Shown here piece by piece: positions 9,249 through 18,049 of a DNA stretch of 64,000 nucleotides. Source of the stretch: DASSKK01 sp035690495 (GTDB lineage Bacteria; Actinomycetota; Actinomycetes; Propionibacteriales; Nocardioidaceae); assembly GCA_035690495.1 (NCBI GenBank), contig DASSKK010000003.1:62001-126000 (forward strand), given 5' to 3'. The position numbers and the translations under genes are program-made. Position 1 is the stretch's first letter. Every line of letters begins with the position of its first letter. The notes under the pieces are model-generated. The model was given only the letters and a program-made list of their open reading frames with translations, ran no database searches and was not told the DNA's origin.

Positions 9249-9726
9249 CCGGCCCCGTCGCGCGGTTTACCAGGGTGGCATGGTAATCGGCCGCCCCCCA
9301 TGGGGAACTCCCCATGGCAGGCGGCAGAAAACCAGGGTGGCATGGTAATCCGCCAGGCTGATTCCGTACGCCGTCAGCGGCGCCCGGCACCCACAGGGCG
9401 CGCCGCATGTCGACCTTCCCCGAAGCCCGCAACGGCGTGCCCTCCTCGCGGTAGCACGCCAGCGCCGTGCCGTCGTGGCAGTGCGGCGGCGTCCCGTCGG
9501 CATGCACCACCCGCCACCACGGCACCGGGCCGCCGTAGAGGGCCATCACCCGGCCGACCTGGCGGGGGCCTCCCCAGGACTCGGCGGCCGCCTCGTTGAT
9601 CGCCTCGGCGAGCAGGCCATAGGTGCACACCCGCCCCGGCGGGATCGCCTCCACGCGCGACAGCACCGCCTCGACGTACTCCAGCTGGCGGCGAGTCCTC
9701 TCCTGCTCCTTGTTCCGCGCGACCAT
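9229..9726 (-). CDS. Alkyltransferase-like (ATL) DNA-binding protein
   Basis: 165 residues; the first ~105 form an ATL/MGMT C-terminal-type domain (VEAIPPGRVCTYGLLAEA, GPRQVGRVMALYGG). Where active O6-alkylguanine transferases have PCHR, this protein reads PWWRV, so the acceptor cysteine is replaced by tryptophan. ATL proteins bind O6-alkylguanine without repairing it and pass it to nucleotide excision repair. It lies directly upstream of adnA, as Rv3204 lies by Rv3202c (recalled). The last ~40 residues (from about NQPGG) are encoded by the repeat at 9267-9350 and are probably an accidental extension. Its stop overlaps the earliest adnA starts. Confidence 0.85.
   Translation of the reverse strand: MVARNKEQERTRRQLEYVEAVLSRVEAIPPGRVCTYGLLAEAINEAAAESWGGPRQVGRVMALYGGPVPWWRVVHADGTPPHCHDGTALACYREEGTPLRASGKVDMRRALWVPGAADGVRNQPGGLPCHPGFLPPAMGSSPWGAADYHATLVNRATGPGDVGGV
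9267..9350. repeat. Paired direct repeats flanking a hairpin, upstream of adnA
   Basis: The 20-mer beginning ACCAGGGTGGCATGG occurs at 9269-9288 and 9331-9350 (period 62 bp). The first copy is extended to a small palindrome, TTACCA ... TGGTAA, at 9267-9286. Between the copies lies a 9-bp perfect stem with a 2-nt loop, CCATGGGGA-AC-TCCCCATGG, at about 9298-9317. The element forms the 3' end of the ATL reading frame and sits just before the adnA start. Confidence 0.85.
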
Positions 9727-9750
9727 CGCGGGCGACCCTACTTCGCCCGG

Positions 9751-10323
9751 CTAGTCGGCGTCTGCCGTGTCCGGATCCCGCAGGCGTACGGCGAGGTAGC
9801 CCACCCATGCCAGCACCACGCCCAGCGCCACGGCGGCGACCCATCCCGCCGACGGCAGCCCCAGCCCAGACGCGGCGCGGGCGGCCAGCCAGACCGCCGT
9901 CGCGGCGGCGGCCATCAGACCGAGCCGCCCGGCCCAGCGCAGCGCCAGCACCCGTCCGACCACCGTCCCCGGCGGTCCGTAGCCGGCCAACGTCGCCGCC
10001 ACGTGCAGCACCAGCAGGTCCCAGCCGGCCAGCAGCACGAAGACGTCGAGCCGGTCCGACTGCTCGTCCACCGAGACCACCCACAGCGCCGCCAGCGCCA
10101 CCACCAAGAAGAACGGCGCGCTGGAGTCCGGGAGGGCCGCGGCGGCCAGCGAGACCAGCAGCACGACCACGGCGTACAGCGTGGAGAGCTCCGACCCAGC
10201 CACCCGCACCAGCACCAGCATCAGCACGGTCGTCGCCGGCAGGCAGGCCCGAAGCAGCAGCTGGACACGGCTCAGCCGGCTCAGCCCGTCGAGGATCCGC
10301 TGCCGGTCCGAGGCCGTGCTCAT
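9751..10323 (-). CDS. Membrane protein downstream of DUF58
   Basis: 190 residues with about five hydrophobic segments (LLLRACLPATTVLMLVLV, LYAVVVLLVSLAAAAL, FFLVVALAALWVV, a central helix around VFVLLAGWDLLVLHV and a C-terminal pair). No catalytic motif was recognised. The ATG overlaps the stop of the DUF58 gene by 4 nt, so it is translationally coupled to the MoxR/DUF58 group. Small multi-helix proteins are common in such clusters, but their function is not established. It is 24 nt upstream of the ATL gene on the same strand and may be co-transcribed with it. Confidence 0.75.
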   Translation of the reverse strand: MSTASDRQRILDGLSRLSRVQLLLRACLPATTVLMLVLVRVAGSELSTLYAVVVLLVSLAAAALPDSSAPFFLVVALAALWVVSVDEQSDRLDVFVLLAGWDLLVLHVAATLAGYGPPGTVVGRVLALRWAGRLGLMAAAATAVWLAARAASGLGLPSAGWVAAVALGVVLAWVGYLAVRLRDPDTADAD

Positions 10324-11672
10324 CGCGCCACCGCCGCCCCGCGCGCCGGCAGAGCCGCCCGGCGGCCGAGGCCGCGCAGCACGTCGTCCAGCGTGCCGGG
10401 GCCATGCCACGCAACGACGGGGATGCCCAGTCGGGTGACCCTGCCAAGCAGCGCGTCGCGCTCCAGGCTGCGCAGCCGCCAGGCGAGCCGCTCGGTCGTG
10501 GTGTGGCCGGGGTCCTCTCGCCGGTCCAGGCCTGCGGGCAGGGTGTCGACGACGACCACCGACAGACCGCGTCGGGCCAGCAGCCCGGTGGCGGCGACCA
10601 CCCGGTCGGAGAGCATCGGGGAGAACACCAGCACGACGGCACCCGCAGGCACCTGGAAGCGCAGCCGCGCGGCGTCGACGTGCCTGCTCTCCCCCGGCGA
10701 GATCCGGGCCAGGACGTCGAGCAGCCGGCGCAGGTGACGCCCGCCGGCACTGGTCGGCAGCGCGTTGTGGCGCGTGGAGCCGAGCACCCGCAGGCCGACC
10801 CGGTCGCCGTTGCGCAGGTAGTGCTCGGCGACCGCCCCTGCCGCACGCACTGCGATGTCGAGGCTGCTCTCGGCACCCCCGAGGCCTCCGCTGGCGCCGA
10901 TCTCGACGCCGCTGTCGACCAGCAGCAGCACGCTGGCGTCCTGCTCGGCGACCGTGCTGGTCACGTGCAGTGCCCCGGTGCGCAGGGAGACCCGCCAGTG
11001 GATGCGGCGGAGCCGGTCGCCGGGCACGAACGGTCGGATGCCTGCGAACTCCGACCCGTCGCCGGCCCGACCGGCCGGGTGGGTGCCGACCAGGCCGATC
11101 GGGTGCGGCGCATGCGCCGCGCTGTCGAACGGGCCGGGCACCGGCAGGGTGGTGAACGGGCTGGCCGGCAGGGCGGCCTGGCCCCACTGGTAGCCGGCCC
11201 ACCTGCTGTACGCCGACACCAGCCCGTCGCCGGCCTCCCGGCGTCCCCAGCGCAGGCTCGCCACCTCGGCGACCAGCCGCATCGTCGACGACGGTGACTT
11301 CGAAGCGGTGTGGGTGAGCACTCCGTTCGGCGGGTGGTACCCCGTCCACGGGTGGGTGAGCAGCGTGGCGCCGACGAACTCGACGCCACGGGCCCGCTCG
11401 AGACCGATCCGGACCCGGGTGCCCTGCCCCTCGCGGACGGTGTCGCGGGCCAGCCTCGAGCTCGCCCGCGGGTCCTCGCCGGGACGATGAAGGATCGCCA
11501 CCACCGCGTGCACGCCGAAGCCGACCGCGAACACCAGCAGGTCTGGCCGCCCGAGGAGTACGGCGACCAGGGCCGCGGCCGCGGAGAACAACCCCGACCG
11601 CACCAGCACGTGGCTCGCCCGCCAGGTCATCCCCCGCCACCCCGCCAGGTCATCCCCCGCCACCCCGCCCAT
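10320..11672 (-). CDS. DUF58 (VWA-like) protein partner of MoxR
   Basis: About 450 residues. Two N-terminal hydrophobic segments (LFSAAAALVAVLLG, LLVFAVGFGVHAVVAIL) precede the DUF58 core. That core has the signature FAGIRPFVPGDRLRRIHWR near residue 215, then a VWA-like part (ASVLLLVDSG). DUF58 proteins work with MoxR AAA+ ATPases, probably in maturation of envelope or metal-containing complexes. The ATG at 11672 immediately follows the moxR stop. An alternative ATG at 11630 exists because the tandem repeat 11624-11669 spans the first codons and supplies both candidate starts. The start is therefore unsure; the domain call is firm. Confidence 0.88.
   Translation of the reverse strand: MGGVAGDDLAGWRGMTWRASHVLVRSGLFSAAAALVAVLLGRPDLLVFAVGFGVHAVVAILHRPGEDPRASSRLARDTVREGQGTRVRIGLERARGVEFVGATLLTHPWTGYHPPNGVLTHTASKSPSSTMRLVAEVASLRWGRREAGDGLVSAYSRWAGYQWGQAALPASPFTTLPVPGPFDSAAHAPHPIGLVGTHPAGRAGDGSEFAGIRPFVPGDRLRRIHWRVSLRTGALHVTSTVAEQDASVLLLVDSGVEIGASGGLGGAESSLDIAVRAAGAVAEHYLRNGDRVGLRVLGSTRHNALPTSAGGRHLRRLLDVLARISPGESRHVDAARLRFQVPAGAVVLVFSPMLSDRVVAATGLLARRGLSVVVVDTLPAGLDRREDPGHTTTERLAWRLRSLERDALLGRVTRLGIPVVAWHGPGTLDDVLRGLGRRAALPARGAAVAR
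11624..11669. repeat. Two tandem 23-bp repeats at the DUF58 start
   Basis: Two perfect head-to-tail copies of a 23-bp unit (11624-11646 and 11647-11669), beginning AGGTCA and containing the core TCCCCCGCCACCCCGCC. A 23-bp unit shifts frame between copies. On the minus strand the unit carries an in-frame ATG (GGGGATGACC) that is a possible alternative DUF58 start. Confidence 0.9.
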
Positions 11673-12667
<995 letters not shown>

Positions 12668-12671
<4 letters not shown>

Positions 12672-13168
12672 AGTGCCTCGATCCTGTCGATGAGTACGTC
12701 GATCTGCGCCGGCTTGAGCCGTGGGTAGGGGCTGGTCGCCTCGGCGAACCGGACCAGGTCGGGGTGGACCAGCGTGGCGGCCCTCACGGGGTCAGCGGAC
12801 CAGGTCACGCCGTGCCGGGCGAGCAGTCGCTGGTCGAGCAGCCCCACCAGGTGGTCGTGCAGCGTCGAGTCGACCGTGTTGCCGACCTGGTGGGCGGTGA
12901 GCATCCGGTTCAGCCGGGCCAGTCCGGGGTCCTCACCGGGAGAGAGCAGCGGCTGCTCACGACGTACGTCCCACACGGACGCCTCCGTGCTGGCCGACAG
13001 GTCCAGGAACAAGATCAGCACGGCGGCGACGGCCACGATGGTCAGGGCGACCAGCCCGGGCCGCGGGGTGCCGCCGAGGGCGTAGGTGCCTGCGCAGACG
13101 CCGAGCCAGACCACGAACGCGAGGCCGGCCCGTTGCAGCCAGGTCCGCAGCCCGGTCCGCGTGCTCAC
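12668..13168 (-). CDS. Two-helix membrane protein of the MoxR operon
   Basis: 166 residues, GTG start (STRTGLRTWLQ). Two adjacent transmembrane helices, AFVVWLGVCAGTYALGG and LVALTIVAVAAVLILFLDL, are followed by a cytosolic domain with no recognised motif. It overlaps the upstream DUF4129 stop by 4 nt and the moxR start by 4 nt. Position and size suggest a membrane partner of the MoxR/DUF58 machinery. The function is unknown. Confidence 0.75.
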
Positions 13169-13911
13169 GCCCGCTCCCCGATGTGAGCGGCGAGTGCGCT
13201 GAGCTCCGCGTCGAGGGTTCGCAAGGCCTCCCGTGCGGCGCCACGGTCCTGCTCGGTGAGCTCGTGCTCGGAGAACCGCGCCGCCCGGTAGAGTCCGGCC
13301 AGCCGGCCGACCGCGGCCGGGTCGAGGTCGAGGGAGTGCAGCACCCGCACGGTGAACTCGGTGGAGGTCTCCCACCGCGCGGGAGGCAGGCCCGCCTCGG
13401 CGATCGACTCCTCCAAGGCCACCCAGCAGCGCACGATCCCGTTGCGCGGGCTGCCCAGCGCGAGCGAGGCGTTGCGCGCGTGCGCGGTTCGGGCGAGCGC
13501 GTCCGCGATCTCTTGGGGGTCGGGGGCTGTCTCGAACTCGATGTCGGGCGGTGCCGGCGGCCGGTGCCAGCGGTGCTGCCAGGCCCACACCAGGACGGCG
13601 ACCACGACCGCGACGATCACCAGCAGGACCGCCCAGGCGATCAGGGTGCCCAGCCAGGCGAGCGCGTGTCCGTGCGGCCCATTGCGCAGTTGCTGCATCG
13701 GGTCTGCCGGGCCGGGTGAGGCCGAGGCCTGCTCGGTGGGGGCGAAGCTGCGGTGCACCCGGCGGCGACCGGGGACCACGACGGCGACCGGGCCGGTCGT
13801 CGCAGCCCATACCAGCACGAGCACGCCGGCCACGACCGCGGCGGTCACGCCCGCGGCGAGGACCTTCCGCGGGGTGTCGCGCGGCGGTGTGCTCCTGGTC
13901 GTCCCCGTCAC
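13165..13911 (-). CDS. DUF4129 membrane protein, first gene of the MoxR operon
   Basis: 248 residues from the GTG at 13911. One helix near residues 17-38 (VLAAGVTAAVVAGVLVLVWA) and a second near 85-108 (GTLIAWAVLLVIVAVVVAVLVW) frame an extracytoplasmic loop. The C-terminal half has the DUF4129 pattern: CWVALEESIAEAGLPPARWETSTEF, then LYRAARFSEHELTEQDR. DUF4129 domains commonly accompany transglutaminase-like/DUF58/MoxR genes in actinobacteria. A longer frame begins at 14061 but adds only a low-complexity Arg-rich leader derived from the repeats upstream, so I prefer 13911. Confidence 0.8.
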   Translation of the reverse strand: MTGTTRSTPPRDTPRKVLAAGVTAAVVAGVLVLVWAATTGPVAVVVPGRRRVHRSFAPTEQASASPGPADPMQQLRNGPHGHALAWLGTLIAWAVLLVIVAVVVAVLVWAWQHRWHRPPAPPDIEFETAPDPQEIADALARTAHARNASLALGSPRNGIVRCWVALEESIAEAGLPPARWETSTEFTVRVLHSLDLDPAAVGRLAGLYRAARFSEHELTEQDRGAAREALRTLDAELSALAAHIGERA

Positions 13912-13940
13912 GCCCGCGAGCCTAATCCCCCGCACCCGCC

Positions 13941-13993
13941 GACCCGTCCCGTCTGCAGGCGCACACCCCGACGACCCGTCCCGTCTGCAGGCG
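13941..13993. repeat. Paired 21-bp direct repeats
   Basis: The 21-mer starting GACCCGTCCCGTCTGCAGG occurs at 13941-13961 and again at 13973-13993, a period of 32 bp. Both lie between the DUF4129 start and the hairpin at 14026-14083. The region 13912-14255 carries no gene that I can support; it is occupied by this repeat, two large inverted repeats and a GC-rich spacer. Confidence 0.85.
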
Positions 13994-14025
13994 ACTGGTC
14001 GCGCACCCCGGCCGGGGAGCTGCTC

Positions 14026-14083
14026 GCGGTAATGCCCCCAGGCACCACTCCCCGCTGGCAATGGTGCCTGAGGGCATTACCGC
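14026..14083. repeat. 22-bp inverted repeat (one mismatch)
   Basis: The left arm 14026-14047 begins GCGGTAATGCCCCCAGGC. The right arm 14062-14083 is its reverse complement with one mismatch, and the loop is 14 nt. No T-run follows, so it is not a classical intrinsic terminator. It lies upstream of the DUF4129 operon and downstream of the serine protease. It could terminate protease transcripts or be a palindromic mobile element. Confidence 0.85.
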
Positions 14084-14194
14084 GCAATAGCCCGAGGCTC
14101 CAGGTGGTTCCGAAGGGTTGGACCGACGCGAAGCGGGACGCGCGGCGGAGCCGGCGAGGGCGTGGCGGGCCCGGCGGGCGCGCGAGGGAGGAGC

Positions 14195-14243
14195 GCGGAT
14201 GGTCCGCCCGGCCCGGCTCTGTCCGGGGAAGCGGACCATCCGC
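14195..14243 (-). terminator. Hairpin downstream of the serine protease
   Basis: Perfect 13-bp inverted repeat GCGGATGGTCCGC (14195-14207) / GCGGACCATCCGC (14231-14243) with a 23-nt loop. It begins 12 nt after the protease stop on the minus strand. The position suits a terminator or mRNA-stabilising hairpin. No U-tract is present, which is usual for actinobacteria. Confidence 0.55.
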
Positions 14244-14255
14244 AACCGGCGACTG

Positions 14256-15131
14256 CTACAGCACCGGCGAGAACGGCTCCGTCCCGTGCACGAGAGTCAG
14301 CCCGGCGAGCCCGGAATGGGCCTGCGCGTAGGCCAGCTCCTTGCCGAGGTCCCCGATGTTGTTCGACGCGGGAAGCGGGGCGATGCCGAGCGTTGACAGG
14401 ACGCCGAGCGCGTCGCCGTTCGCATCCATGAAGCCGCTGCCCGAGTCACCGGGGATTCCCGGCGTCACGGTGTAGAGCGGGTGCGACCAGCCGCCGTCGG
14501 CCGCCTGGTCGCCCAGGCTGACACCGGTGTGCGGCGACAGCTCGGTGATCCCGGCACGAAGGCTGGAGTTGCCGTAGGTGTAGACCCGGTCGCCTGCCTG
14601 GGTGCCTCCGGTGGCGATGCCCTCCGGGCCGCCCCAGAACGGCACGCTGGGGTTGATCTTCGACACGTCGGACGGGTCGACCTTCACCAGGGCGAGGTCG
14701 TTGTAGGCGCACGGGTTGGTGCCGGTCTCGCCGATCTTCTGCATGGTCAGCCAGCTGCTGTACGCCAGCGTGCCGGTGCCGACCGTCGTACCGGCCGAGA
14801 CGAGGTTGCCGTCGTTGGTGAACCGCACCTTGGTGCCCAGGGGCAGCGACTTGGTGGTGCAGCCGTTGGTGTCGGTGGAGCTGCCGGTGCCGGCGCAGTG
14901 CGCGGCATAGCCGACGTAGGTGTTGCCGGCCCCGTCGGTGTAGACGAAGTTCGCGGTGCACTGGGCGCCGCTGGTGTACATCATCGTGCCGGGGTGGATC
15001 TTCGCGGTGGACGCGGGCGCCCACTGCTGAGCGGCGACCGACGTGGGTGCGGTCGCCGCGGTGATGCCCGTCGCGGCGAGTACGGCGCTGATGCCGACCG
15101 TCGCCAGGGCACGGACCCGAGAGAGCCTCAT
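14256..15131 (-). CDS. Secreted trypsin-like serine protease
   Basis: 291 residues from the ATG at 15131, which has GGAAAGGAACC just upstream; a longer frame to 15179 lacks such a site. A Sec signal peptide (about 1-33, hydrophobic LATVGISAVLAATG, Ala-rich cleavage region) precedes a chymotrypsin-fold domain. The triad is seen as His in YAAHCAG, Asp in NDLALVKV and Ser in PGDSGSGF. Cysteines near the His and in TNGCTTK suggest disulfides. It probably acts outside the cell; the substrate is unknown. It stands alone, with a hairpin after it. Confidence 0.88.
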   Translation of the reverse strand: MRLSRVRALATVGISAVLAATGITAATAPTSVAAQQWAPASTAKIHPGTMMYTSGAQCTANFVYTDGAGNTYVGYAAHCAGTGSSTDTNGCTTKSLPLGTKVRFTNDGNLVSAGTTVGTGTLAYSSWLTMQKIGETGTNPCAYNDLALVKVDPSDVSKINPSVPFWGGPEGIATGGTQAGDRVYTYGNSSLRAGITELSPHTGVSLGDQAADGGWSHPLYTVTPGIPGDSGSGFMDANGDALGVLSTLGIAPLPASNNIGDLGKELAYAQAHSGLAGLTLVHGTEPFSPVL

Positions 15132-15239
15132 AAGGTTCCTTTCCCAGGGGAGGGTGGATGTGTCTTTCTCAAGGCACAACGACCCGCCCCCGGGAAGGGT
15201 TACGCCCCCCGGCCCCCCGCCCCCCGGCTCACACAGGGC

Positions 15240-15872
15240 TCAGGCAGGAGCGCCGGCCAGCTCCGCCGTACGCTCCTCGGCACCGACCCACGCCGTACGC
15301 ACCACACCAGCCAGTCCAGCCAGCAGGACGACCAGGCCGGCGAAGGCGAGGTACCTCGTGGCGGTCGCGAAGCCCGCCGCCTCGAGCACGGTGCCGACGA
15401 TGGCGGTGCTCATCACCGCGCGGCTGACGCCGAGCTTCAGGCTCGCCACGGCCAGCAGGATCATGCCTACATCGTTGAGCACGGAGAGCGGGCCTGCGAT
15501 CCCGGAGGCGGTGGTGATGCCGCCGATCGCGCCGCTCGAGGCGCCCATCAGCGCGGCGGCCATGTCGATTGCGTCGTCGAACACGATCGCGAGCACGCCG
15601 AACACGCCGAGCACGCCGCCGATCGTGGCGAGTTTGGGCGAGCGGCCGTACGAGGTCCAGGCCCACCAGGACAGCCCGCCGACCAGCAGGGCCGCACCCA
15701 GCAGGTTGAAGGCCAGGCCGACGACCGTCGCCGTGGGGTGGTCGGCAATCGCGGCCGCCATCGTCGCCGGGTCGGACGAGATCGTGTGGCCGATGATCAA
15801 GGAGATGGCGCCGAGAGTCAGACCGCCGAGCAGGCAGGCGCCGCCGGCGCGGGAGAGAGTAGTAGTAGTCAT
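15240..15872 (-). CDS. Six-to-seven-helix membrane protein of unknown function
   Basis: 210 residues with regular hydrophobic helices (LLGGLTLGAISLIIGH, VVGLAFNLLGAALLVGGL, IGGVLGVFGVLAIVF, VGMILLAVASLKLG, and two at the C-terminus). No transport or catalytic signature was recognised. The start MTTTTLSRAGG is preceded within 45 nt by the palindrome at 15899-15923, suggesting regulated expression. It lies downstream of moeZ on the same strand with an 85-nt gap. Confidence 0.7.
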   Translation of the reverse strand: MTTTTLSRAGGACLLGGLTLGAISLIIGHTISSDPATMAAAIADHPTATVVGLAFNLLGAALLVGGLSWWAWTSYGRSPKLATIGGVLGVFGVLAIVFDDAIDMAAALMGASSGAIGGITTASGIAGPLSVLNDVGMILLAVASLKLGVSRAVMSTAIVGTVLEAAGFATATRYLAFAGLVVLLAGLAGVVRTAWVGAEERTAELAGAPA

Positions 15873-15898
15873 GCTGCGAGAGTCGCACCGGCGCTCAC

Positions 15899-15923
15899 TA
15901 CGTACTATCCGGCGAAGTACGTA
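15899..15923 (-). promoter_or_regulatory. Palindromic operator candidate
   Basis: TACGTAC (15899-15905) and GTACGTA (15917-15923) are perfect 7-bp inverted arms separated by 11 nt, located 27-51 nt upstream of the membrane protein start at 15872. The spacing fits a site for a dimeric repressor. No regulator gene is adjacent. Confidence 0.5.
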
Positions 15924-15957
15924 ATAGGTCGCCCGGGGGCGCTCCCCCGCGGCGTGT

Positions 15958-17172
15958 CTAGTACGACGGCTGGGAGGGATCGATCTGGTTCACCCAGGCC
16001 ACGACGCCACCGCCGACGTGCACCGCGTCGGCGTACCCCGCCCCCTTGACCACCGCGAGTGCCTCGGCCGAGCGTGCGCCCGACTTGCAGTGCAGCACGA
16101 CCTGTTTGGCGCCTCCGGTCAGCTCGGAGAGCTCGCCGAGCGCGTTCCCGTTGAGGAACTCGCCCTTGGGGATCAACACCGAGCCGGGGATCTTGTTGAT
16201 CTCGTACTCGTTGGGCTCGCGCACGTCGACCAGCACGAAGTCCTGCTCGCCGCTCTCGCGGGCCTTGAGCATCCGCTCCAGCTGGGTGACCGAGATCGTG
16301 GAGTCGGCCGCGGCGTCGGCGGCCTCCTCGGAGACCGCGCCGCAGAACGCGTCGTAGTCGATCAGCCCGGTGATCGTCGGGTGCTCCCCGCAGATCGCGC
16401 AGTTCGGGTCCTTCTTGACCGGGAGCTTGCGGTACTCCATCTCCAGCGCGTCGTAGATCATCAGCTTGCCGATCAGCGGCTCGCCGATCCCGGTCAGCAG
16501 CTTGATCGCCTCGTTCACCTGGATGGAGCCGATGCTCGCGCACAGCACGCCGAGCACACCGCCCTCGGCGCAGGACGGCACCATTCCGGGCGGCGGCGGC
16601 TCGGGGTAGAGGCAGCGGTAGCACGGGGCCTCGCCGCCGGGAGCCGCGGCCCAGAACACCGAGGCCTGGCCGTCGAAGCGGTAGATCGACCCCCAGATGT
16701 AGGGCTTGCCGAGCAGCACCGCGGCGTCGTTGACCATGTAGCGGGTGGCGAAGTTGTCGGTGCCGTCGATGATCAGGTCGTAGCCCTCGAAGATGCCGAG
16801 CACGTTGTCGTTGTCGAGGCGCCCCTCGTGCAGGACGACCTCGATCAGCGGGTTCACCTCATGGATCGACTCCTTGGCCGAGAGCGCCTTGGACTTGCCG
16901 ATGTCGGACTGGCCGTGGATCACCTGGCGCTGCAGGTTGGACTCGTCGACCTCGTCGAAGTCGACGATGCCGAGGGTGCCGACGCCCGCAGCGGCGAGGT
17001 AGAGCAGCGCGGGACTGCCGAGTCCACCCGCCCCGATCACGAGGACCTTGGCGTTCTTCAGCCGCTTCTGCCCGGCCATCCCGACGTCGGGGATGATCAG
17101 ATGCCGGCTGTAACGACGTACCTCGTCGATGGTCAGCTCGGCGGCAGGCTCGACCAGTGGTGGCACGGGCAC
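15958..17172 (-). CDS. moeZ: MoeZ: E1-like adenylyltransferase/sulfurtransferase
   Basis: 404 residues from the GTG at 17172, with GAGGAG 8 nt upstream; a longer frame to 17244 is less likely. The N-terminal ThiF/MoeB domain shows VIGAGGLGSPALLYLAAAG (ATP loop), DESNLQRQVIHG, the adenylate pocket IDGTDNFATRY, and CxxC pairs (CYRC, CAIC) for zinc. The C-terminal rhodanese domain (from about 285) has VLVDVREPNEYEINKIPG and the sulfur-carrying Cys in LHCKSGARS. MoeZ activates and thiolates sulfur-carrier proteins such as MoaD-like and CysO. The place matches Rv3206c as recalled. Confidence 0.93.
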   Translation of the reverse strand: MPVPPLVEPAAELTIDEVRRYSRHLIIPDVGMAGQKRLKNAKVLVIGAGGLGSPALLYLAAAGVGTLGIVDFDEVDESNLQRQVIHGQSDIGKSKALSAKESIHEVNPLIEVVLHEGRLDNDNVLGIFEGYDLIIDGTDNFATRYMVNDAAVLLGKPYIWGSIYRFDGQASVFWAAAPGGEAPCYRCLYPEPPPPGMVPSCAEGGVLGVLCASIGSIQVNEAIKLLTGIGEPLIGKLMIYDALEMEYRKLPVKKDPNCAICGEHPTITGLIDYDAFCGAVSEEAADAAADSTISVTQLERMLKARESGEQDFVLVDVREPNEYEINKIPGSVLIPKGEFLNGNALGELSELTGGAKQVVLHCKSGARSAEALAVVKGAGYADAVHVGGGVVAWVNQIDPSQPSY

Positions 17173-17314
17173 GACATGCACTCCTCTTGTCTCGGTGAGG
17201 CTCTTCTGGCTCTGCTTTGGCCTAACACGCCCCGCCGTGTCCATGTTCCCGCGGCGTCGTGCAGAGGTACGCCGTGTCCGCGATCCGGACTCCGCCGACG
17301 ACGCGTCCGCAGCC

Positions 17315-18049
17315 CTAACGCACGGGACTGGCCACCACGACCGCGTTGGACAGGTACACCGACCCGGTCCAGTCGTCGCAGGTGATCAGCACCAGCCGGC
17401 CCGGGACGGTCTGGCTGAACACCTGCTTGGCGTGCTTGGCCAGCCGCTGCTTGTGGTAGACCGTGACGCGCTTCACGGCGTACCGGATGCTGCCGTTGCC
17501 GGTGCGCACGGTGACCGGGTCACCCTTGTGCAGCGTGGCCAGGTGGTCGAAGGCGCCGCCGCCGGTGTGCACCGTGTGCCCGGTGATCAGCGCGCCGCCG
17601 GTCGCCGCTCCGGGCACCGCGCCCCCCTGCCACCAGCCGAGCATCTGCGGGTCGCTCGGGGGCAGCAGCACCCCTCCGGGGGCGTCGATCGGGACGACGG
17701 GCACGTCGATGTCCAGGGTGGGTACGACGAGCCGGGTCGGCCGGCCCGCGGCGGGGAGCCGTTCCGGCGCGTGGTGCACGGTCGCGTCGGCCGGCGCGAT
17801 GCTGGGAGTCGGCGCCACGTCGTACGGCGGGCCTTGTGCCACGTGCGGCGACGGGTCTGCCGTCGTGCTCCCGGCCCGGGCGCTGGACGACGGCAGTCCG
17901 ACCGGGCGCGCGCTCTCGAGCCGCAGTCCGGTCAGCGCGTCACCGATCAGCCAGAGGCCGGCCGTCGTAGCCACGACGACACACAGGAGCACGACGGCCC
18001 TGGGGGAGGGGCCGCCGTGCCGTCCTTGTGTGTCAGGCCTCGTGGACAC
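17315..18049 (-). CDS. Sortase of cassette 1 (class E/F-like)
   Basis: 244 residues, GTG start. A single N-terminal membrane anchor (AVVLLCVVVATTAGLWLIG) and a disordered linker precede the sortase barrel. Catalytic His is in ITGHTVHTGGGAFDHL and catalytic Cys in LVLITCDDW. After the Cys the sequence is GSVYLSNAVVVASPVR: the only Arg is the last residue, so no Arg occupies the usual active-site strand. The gene overlaps the 3' end of its surface protein by 17 nt, exactly as in cassette 2. It should anchor the neighbouring surface protein to the envelope (inference). Confidence 0.85.
   Translation of the reverse strand: MSTRPDTQGRHGGPSPRAVVLLCVVVATTAGLWLIGDALTGLRLESARPVGLPSSSARAGSTTADPSPHVAQGPPYDVAPTPSIAPADATVHHAPERLPAAGRPTRLVVPTLDIDVPVVPIDAPGGVLLPPSDPQMLGWWQGGAVPGAATGGALITGHTVHTGGGAFDHLATLHKGDPVTVRTGNGSIRYAVKRVTVYHKQRLAKHAKQVFSQTVPGRLVLITCDDWTGSVYLSNAVVVASPVR

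Noticed and set aside
13912..14061. N-terminal extension of the DUF4129 protein to 14061
   Set aside because: It is translated repeat DNA (two copies of the 21-mer) without family similarity; the GTG at 13911 fits the membrane topology.
14195..14243. Terminal inverted repeat of an insertion sequence
   Set aside because: No transposase frame lies between or beside the arms and no target duplication is visible.
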